From Tomocerus qinae (taxonomy: Eukaryota > Arthropoda > Collembola > Entomobryomorpha > Tomoceridae): 64,000 nucleotides of DNA. The position numbers and the translations under genes were made by a program. Position 1 is the stretch's first letter; every line of letters begins with the position of its first letter. Of this stretch, positions 39,301 through 48,300 are shown piece after piece. The notes under the pieces were generated by a model. The model had not been told where the DNA came from. It worked only from the letters and a program-made list of their open reading frames with translations, and ran no database searches. The stretch spans positions 16,834,513 through 16,898,512 of the forward strand of contig CM034547.1 of the NCBI GenBank assembly GCA_020055645.1. Reading direction: 5' to 3'.

Positions 39301-42300
39301 ATTTTGAACGACCTCATTGCTGTTGGGCAAATAAGTTGTTACTATATGTTGTATAATTTCGCCTACTAAACTTTTTATATCTGCAATTATCACATTCACC
39401 GAACTTATCGGAAATTTTCCTGATGTTAAAATAGTTCCTAACAGCTTCAAAATTACAGATTTAACATTTGCTGATGTAAAGGAGTCACTAAAAGTTTGTC
39501 CGTCTATAGAGTTGGTGTCTTCGTCTACTATATCGCTAGCGTCTTCTGTATCTACATTTCTAGTTTTTGGTAAGGAAAACTCTTTATGGGACCTTAGTAT
39601 ATGACGCGTATGTCGCAAATAACTACGTCTGTTACTTACAAAGTTACAGTGACTGCACCTATATAAATGGTTAGCATTTAAATTTTTATGTTGAAGTTGT
39701 AAATGTTCCAGAAAAGTTTTATACGACATAAATCCATAACTACAAGCACAACATATGTACACCTTTTTGCCTCGGAGCGCTGCAATAGTTGTCGACAATT
39801 TGATCCTTGGTCCCATTTGGGGTATGAGGTCTATCAGCCAATTATCCGGAATGTTCAGAAAACTCTCGTAATCAAATTGCTGTTCTGCAAAAATATTGTT
39901 TATAATAATAGTGAAATATTAGCAACACTTGACTACATAAACATATATAAATATAATGAAATGATAAACTGATGATAATGATAAAATGATGTACATATAC
40001 CTTCAAATGCTGAAATGTAGCTGGCCATTCCAAGGTCTGCGAGTACTTGTTTCCAGTCGCCTTCCATATTAATATCGCACGTCAAGTACTTGAAGTGCGA
40101 TATCCACGAAGCAGACTGACTATTGTCAACGATGATCTAGGACTGACTGATGTATATTTAGCGTGAAGTGACGATAACGATAAATCAAAATTTGACAATA
40201 AATAACCAAGAATGACAGTAGAATTAAAGACTCAAGTGGATTGAAGCGTGGTCGTCCTTTACAAATACAGTAGCAAATGCCCGTATCAAGCGATTCCACA
40301 CGGCCGCCACGTGGCATAACTTACACCACAGCACTACTACAAAGCGGTTAGATTTGTTTTCTGCCAGCGGGATTGTGAATGATCACAATTTTCGAAAAAG
40401 CGTGTTTTTTAATGACCGATAAAAGGACTGAAGAAATAATCGTGTCCGAAGTAAGGGACAGATGGTTGAATATACTTGATCGTCTCTACCCTAGCAACAC
40501 TTCAAATTACAGCAATGACCCAGAGGAAATAATTGATTCCATTCTTTTGGAGGAAATTCAGTCACGAATGCTGTTTCTTCGGAAAGGAAACCAAATGTTA
40601 TCTCGGTCTGTTACTACAAACTTTTGTGTTTTTGCAAACTTAACGTTTCGTAATAGCATTTATATAGTGGTTAATAACTTTAATATTGTCATTACATTAG
40701 GCAATTCAAGAAAAAGACAGCTACTTGTTCAATTACCAGTATTTTAACTCAAAAACAATCTACGGGACAAATCAGCGACACTAATTTTGCTGAACAAGGA
40801 ATCCAGCTAATAGATTCAGATATTTTGGATGACAGCACCATTGAACACATTGACAGAGTTGGTGTAATAAAAAATAATTGGGATTTTAAGTTGAGTCCGT
40901 CTCCTAAAAAGACGTCAGTTGATGCTATTGACGGACAGAAAGAAAAGAAGGCAAAAATTGAAACTGAAAAATTAAGAAGTAAAAAGCTATTGTCAAAGTA
41001 AAATCATTCACATTCCTCTATAGTCACTATATAAAGTATTTATATGTATTTATAGTGATTTTCGTTTACATTGAACTGTATTTTGATATTGCCACATTAT
41101 ATTTATTATCACTTCTAAGCAGGCTGTTTGACAGTGAGTCGGACGAAGATTAGTTAGTGATTATTGACAGCATAGATTCGAATATCTATGACTTGCGTTT
41201 GAACTACAGCCTACGTGTTCTCATCCTGGTTTTGCCATTCTCACATTGGAAGTTGGCGTTGCTTAATCGTAATTTGCTAGTATCTCAAATTTTATTTAAA
41301 TGCAAAAGAAAGTAATCCCGTGTTCCTTAATACAAATGACCCTGCATGTAGAGAACTCTACATCCCGGGTCGTCCGGGGAAAACAATGGCTGCTAGTCTA
41401 CTACAAAAATCGAAGTAAACTTTTAAGCATAATTTATACTAAATATTACCTATTTTTATCGTAGAAGCAAAGCTAGAGGTCTAATTTTGTTCTTATATTT
41501 CAGAAAGAGGAAAGTAAATTGGATGGTTGAGAATTCAAAAAACGAAAAGATATATGGTTGTGTGCAAAGACCCTTATGGGAAATATACCCCAAACTTAAG
41601 GATGCCATCGCTGTAAGAAATTCTGAAGCGGACTTCATGCCCGAATTTACTTGCCACCCTCATAAATCTTTTAATAAGACTTGTGAAGACAGTGACAAAG
41701 GTAATTATTTACCTTGCAATTATTAACTATCAATTTAAAGTACACTGATGGAACTAAAGGAACTTTCTTTTGCTAGAGTCGAAAATAGTATATTATTATA
41801 TGTGCTTAATTGTCCACAATTAAAATAATATTTTCAATTCTGCCACGTGGAATGCTCCTCCCATTTAATTTGTGTATTTTTATTATTTGAATTTAAAATT
41901 GCTTATAATATAATGGTTTCGAGGGACAATTTACATGACACATGACATGAGTTGCTATTATTATTACAACTGGGTCATTTTCAGTCAAACAGACCTATAA
42001 AATATGTACAATTTTAAATTCCAAATAAATATGTTGCTCTGAGGTGCATTCCACGCAGGAACGTCGAAAATAATATTATCACAACTGGGTATTAATCTGT
42101 ATTCGCAATTAGTTTATATTATACAGAATGTGGACATAAGTAATTACCCAGTTATGATAATATTGCCGGCTGTGTCATATGGATTGTTTCCCCCTGTTCA
42201 ATATATATTGTTTTGAAGTCAAATTTGTACATATGAACTGGGGGAACATTTGATGTGACATAGTTGAAAATATTATTGTATAATTGGTTTACTGAGTATC

Positions 42301-45300
42301 CCGTTATAACATTAATTTAATATCCACTCTGTCATGTGAAATGTCATTTTTCAGTTGCAAATATTTTGAATTCAAAATTGTAAATACTAAAAAAATATTA
42401 TAACTGGTTAACTGAAAATTACTCTGAGATAATAATTTTGTTGATTGAATAATATGCAATGATCGTTCAAATCATATTTACAATGTACAGTTTTGAATTT
42501 TTTATTTATAATATTTTTATGGAACTGGAAGAACACATTCAACATGGCAGGTGGAGAATAATATTATATGCAGAATATTGACACAAATAATTACCCAGTT
42601 ATTATGATTTCGTCTCTGCCTTGTGGATCGTTCCTTCAATTCGCAGTTCAACTTATATTTTTTGAATTCAAAATTATATTATGAATACATGCTGGATAAC
42701 TTTCCTTATGGCATAGTCAAAAATTTTATTATGGTTAGTTGAGAATTACCCAGCTATACTAATATCGTTCCTCCGCAGCTTTTAATTTTTTACAATGTAA
42801 AATTCAAAATTAAATTTAATTTAATTTAAATTAAACTTCAGGAACAATCCACAAAACAGAGTCGATATTATTATTACTGGGTAATTATTTGTGCCCTTAG
42901 TCTATACTGAATGAAAACATTATGAGAATTAACCAGGTATAATAATATTTTAATCTCCGTCATGTGGAATGCTTCGCCTGTTTGTGTGTACAATTTTGAT
43001 TTCAATAATTATATAACCATATTTAATAAATAATAGAGAATAAAAGGAATTATATGTATTTTTCTTATATAGAGTTTGGACATCCATATTATAAAGAAAT
43101 TTGGAGCTTTAGCTTGCCAGAAGATTTGAAAACAATATTGCCTCCAATATCATTTCTTAAAGCCAAAATGCCGACAATTGTAGACCCTGTTTGGATTCAA
43201 GATGAATCAACATTTTCTCAATTTATTGATTATTTGAATAATTTAAGTGTACTTTTTATGGATTTGGAAGGTCATAGTTTCAGGTCTTATAGGGGTATTA
43301 CATCATTGGTACAAATTTATGATGGCTATAAAGTGTACTTCGTAGATACGTTGTCTTTGTCAGGAGAAATTCATAAACTAAATGCAGTCACCACTAACCC
43401 CACTATAATTAAGGTATTAGTAGGTGCTGCAAATGATGTTAGAAGTTGTGAGAGAGATTTTAGTCTGTACTTTGTTGGAGTAATTGATATACAACTGTTT
43501 TATCAAGTCCTTTATCCCTTTGAGCCTCTCGTTGGATACGATGCTTTGGTGGAAATGTATTGTGGTATTACTGTAGGTAAAGGAATTAGATCCAGCGATT
43601 TCAGGCAAAGGCCTTTACATCATAAGCAACAATTATATGCATACTTAGATGTTCTTTTTTTACCCCAAATTTTAAATTCAATTATGAATGAAATGACTAA
43701 TGATAATATTAATATGGCTATGCAAAATTGTAAAGACTTGTGTCTGGTGAGGTACTGCAAGCCAAAAACATTACCATGCTCATCTGTAAATAACGAGAAT
43801 CATTTAGAATGGCTGAGACACAAAGTAGCGAAAGTTGAAGATGTAAATCCTGAGCTGGTGTTAAGTAAAACTGCTATGAAAAAACTTGTGTCTTTAAAAG
43901 AAGTAAACGAGTTAAAAATTCGACAGGAGGTGTGTTTTTTGTCAAAGTTTTGGGACACTGAGAACCGGATGTCCCTTTTATTGCAGTGTTTAATGGGTGC
44001 CGATGATTTGATTCATACCGCAAACAGAGTACTCTGCTTGCAAATATGTGAAAAGAGTTCTCGGCCACCATTTTGCTTAAAGTGCAATCAAGTAGGCCAC
44101 CTGCGCCAGTCCTGTACAATTAGCAAGGCAGAGGCCAAAGCTATTAAAAAGCAAATCTTTATAAATAACCCCGAGAAGAGAAAGGCTGATAATCGGAGAA
44201 AGAACTTAATAAAACGATCAACGAGCGATAAGAGGAGAGTTAGAAACAGAAAGACTCTTTTGCGAAAACGACGTAATAGATTAGAAAAGCTCATGGACAA
44301 ACGACAGTTAGAATAACTGGTTAGCAATTTGTCTAAATTCAGCTAATTTTAAATTTGTCATCTAATTCATTTCAAATAATATTACGATGCACCTATGGCA
44401 AAATCATATACATACATGATGGAATATATATAGAATAATAAACGAATAAAATATGCACAGAATATTATGTACTTCACTGATTAATATGTATGTATTAAAG
44501 TATGTATGATATCTGTTGTTCTAATTACAAAACTCATTCTGCTTTACCATCATTTACTGTCTACAATTCATTTAATTAAGGATGCTATGCTACAAGACCC
44601 CTTTTGGCATACCACACAATGCATAACGACTCCCAGGAAATGTAGCACTTCATCAAGTGCTGAGGATCTCAGCAGTCGAGTCCTGCGACCGCAGTAGATC
44701 GCCAAGTCCTGTGTACCCCGGTGCCCTTTTTTCTTAGAGTGTACCTAAGGATCTTCAATCTATAAGTTTGCCTATTAATCCTGCATACAAGTACCTAAGT
44801 ACCTATGAACATCCAGGCAGCATGCAGATCAACAGGCACTCCAACTAATGTAACGTAATGTACGTATGTAATGTTTCGCATCTGATTCTATCAAAAGGAG
44901 AGAAGAGCATAATCCACATTCCTTCAACCACAGCCTATTGCTCCCCTGGTGGGTATTAATGCCCCAACTTGAATGCATTATTACCACAATTATTAGACTC
45001 AAACGTGGATAAACTGTGAAACGCTGCCACAACCACATAGTGAAAACATATCACACACAAACAATCAGTGCAGACGTAGATGACTATGTTGGAAAGTCCA
45101 ATGGACAGATTTAGTCAAAAAATATTTATATGTGTCTACGCTACAAAAATGACCAAATTGCATTTTTGAAGACAGTATTATTAGTTCTATATACCAGAAC
45201 CGTACATAGTATGTCTAAATTGGGTATTTACATTTCAGATTGTTAAGCAAGTAAATACAAAGACATGTGATTGGTATGGATTTACTTATATAGGAATGTA

Positions 45301-48300
45301 CTTGATCAAGAAAATAAAAACTTGGCCTACAAGAGAGACGAGACAAAACAAGCTATCTAACAACAGGCCAGCCAGGCTATGGCTATGATGATACCGAAAT
45401 GAAACGAAATAAACGAGCTGCAGACTTGCCTAGACATTTACGTGTACAACATTCATAAAATACATGTACATGTTTTCTATTTTATTGCCTGCTGAATTGT
45501 GGCATGGTATACTGCAATCTTATGTGGGCTTGTAGAAGGTACCTGTCATGGCTATTATATGCTTTACTTTGTCTTGCACTTTGTACCCACAATGAAATTC
45601 TGAAAGAAAAGACGTCTACGTAGATAAACAATAAAACTAATGCAATGGCAATGTTATGTGAGTGAGGCAAACATCAGAGATCATGATGATCAGAAAAAAC
45701 TAGCACGCATATACCCTGCATGTTATTATTTCGCATTGTTTGCAGCTGTACTTGTACTTATCTGCACACATATTATTTACATACCCACAATTAATAGTAA
45801 TGTATACATTAGCTACATACAAATCTGAGCTGTATTCAATTTAATTCAAACTAATAATCTCTCGAATCAAACTTCAAGCTTACTATAAGTGTTCTCTCAC
45901 TCCATATAAATCTATATGGCTAGTATAATTTTCAATCCAGTTCAACCTTCAGGCATCAGCCTTTATTAACATTCACCATCTACCCTAAGTATACAATTTA
46001 TATAGATTAGTTCTGATATCAAATTACACCGTCGTCCATGGAGGTAGCAATAGGTACATACTACCTACATGTATACTAATAAGTAACAACAACCGGTACA
46101 GTAATCTATGTAAGGTAGGTAAGCTTAAAATCTCCTTAGCACTGCCAAGTCTTAATACATTATCAAAACACTTTGGCATTTGGCATACATTATATTAATT
46201 TCCGTCCAACCTATCCTCACAGGTGATTTGAAAGATAAACAAGGAATTAATACTACTCTATATGCACGAAAGATCTATATGATATTTCAAGATATACCAC
46301 AACAGAATTTAAATCGTCTTAAAATGAGTAATAGCATCCTGTAGTAATGAATTAGGTATAAAATCTGAAGTCACAGTACCATGCATTAACGAATTGTCAA
46401 CAAACGGCTAACTATTAAATCATTCTCATAACACTCCAAAGTGAGACCGACAGAGACAGACTGAGATGTGGTAAGTTGTGTGGTGTGTATAAGCATTGAC
46501 AGACAGAGACAGGAAAAGGAACAGACAATTTATTTCCACGAGAGAAGTCTCTAACTGTAGATATCACAAGAGTGTGTAGGTGAAAGACTAAGAACTTTGA
46601 ACGTAACTTAACAGATTACCTGACGGGAGATAAAATTCAAGTAGGATTGTTCAAGCGAACTGTCATTATATTATCTAGGAGACAAGACAGAAGACTCCTC
46701 ATCAATGACCATTTTTATTTCTCTTCCTTCCTTCCAGGAACAGCTGCAGTTGTTTCAAACAGTTTTCCCAAACTCGAGAAATACAATTACGAGCTAACGA
46801 AACCTACCTAGCTCTAGCCCTAGCATCATCGGCTTAGTTTTAATAAGGACTCGGAATTTCCACGCAGCCTTCAAAGACAACTTAAAATAGACCGTGTGCT
46901 CAGGTTGGTAGAGGGAGAACAAACGGAGACTCTCTTTACTCACTGTTCATGAAACAATTAACAATGAATGGAGCCACAGTTCTAATTTGGGCTAATTACT
47001 CATCACATCACCGGAAAATGCCATGTTGAAAAGCTGTTGGCAACACAAACGACTCTATAGCTTCAAATCCCTACTTATGCAGATGGAGTGTAGTAGAGAG
47101 TTCAAGCTTCAGTTTTATGAGCCTTTCACACTATGTACCTATATAGTTGTCGACTTAGTGCTATATTGTACTATATCTAATACCCAGTGGACAACAAACA
47201 TTTTATTTGCAATACGTAACTTCTTTTACAGTGTAAACAGTCCTAATAGCATTAGGGTTACAGTATAGAGGCTTAATGGAAAGCATAGGAGTGCTTAGGT
47301 CCATAAATATATTTTTCACTCCAGGTCGGCACATCAAAGGCGGCCGGTAGGGTTGACTGCAAACACCAAATCCTACTAGCATATCCTAATTACCATTGTC
47401 AAACTTTAAAGACTACGAGCAAGACGACTTGAAAAGTCAAAGGACTGTGAGACCCATTCCAGACTAGTAGAATAATACTTATTGAAAATAAAGAATACCT
47501 ATTCCTATAATCTTTTGTGAACACTCTATATACTATATGAAATATATAGAATTTTTGGTGCCGAGTTATTTTACGTATACAATAGAAACTGGAAATACAG
47601 TCCCCAGTACTTGTACTTAGAGATACTTGGCATTCTAGATAACAGACAGAAAAGATTACTCTCGTTGCGACTACAAAGCTTCCTGGAATTTAAATCTGAT
47701 ACTGACGACTCACATTCCTGGGAGCAATGGAAACAATAATACATCAGTTAGTGTACAGATAAACACATACCTTGCCTGCAGGCAATTGCAGAGCTAGCAA
47801 TGAGCTATCTATTAGCTAATAGATCAAGATAAAGTGAGTCATGGATTTTCTCTTGAGTGCTTGGCTGTGTATTTATAGTCATTGCATTCTGCAGTGTCCC
47901 TTCTTGTGTTTCTGCGGTTTTGTCTCTCTTATGTATACATTTTACTTAGCTATGCACTTAGGTGCACACTAAACATAAATAGCATAGGCTGTATAAACAA
48001 ATCCAAGACAATATATTAGCATGGTTGTAGTTTGTAATAAGCAACGGACTAAATGAAACTCAAACATAAAAGACAAAGCGACAGGGACCGACAGAAGAGG
48101 AAAAGACAAGTTAAACCAAATGCAACTTCAGCCAACCAACGAATCATGCTAACAAAGTTACAAGCAAATAAGTAAATCATAAAGCCTTGCCGCAACTGAA
48201 ACATTCTATCAAAGAATGCACAATAGAGCAATCAAAGCAATTAATGATAGTTATTGTACATTCCTTCCATACATGCTAACTCATATTATTGTCAAGAAAG

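Larger units (their letters stand above)
34316..44741. mobile_element. CMC/CACTA-like DNA transposon, 10.4 kb, four genes
   Basis: The ends are CACTCTAA at 34316-34323 and its complement TTAGAGTG at 44734-44741, flanked on both sides by TA. The match extends outward as a palindrome (TAGGTA and TACCTA), so the true boundary and target duplication are ambiguous. Inside each end are GC-rich subterminal repeats sharing AGTCCTGCG, AGCACTT/AAGTGCT and a block at 34361-34385 repeated inverted at 44629-44650. Cargo, left to right: companion protein (-), transposase (-), small protein (+), exonuclease (+). The transposase resembles the animal EnSpm/CACTA-like group, and CAC termini fit the CMC superfamily. 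Insertion is in nkd intron 1, with no nkd exon disturbed. Two genes carry breaks, so this copy is probably no longer autonomous. Confidence 0.85.
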
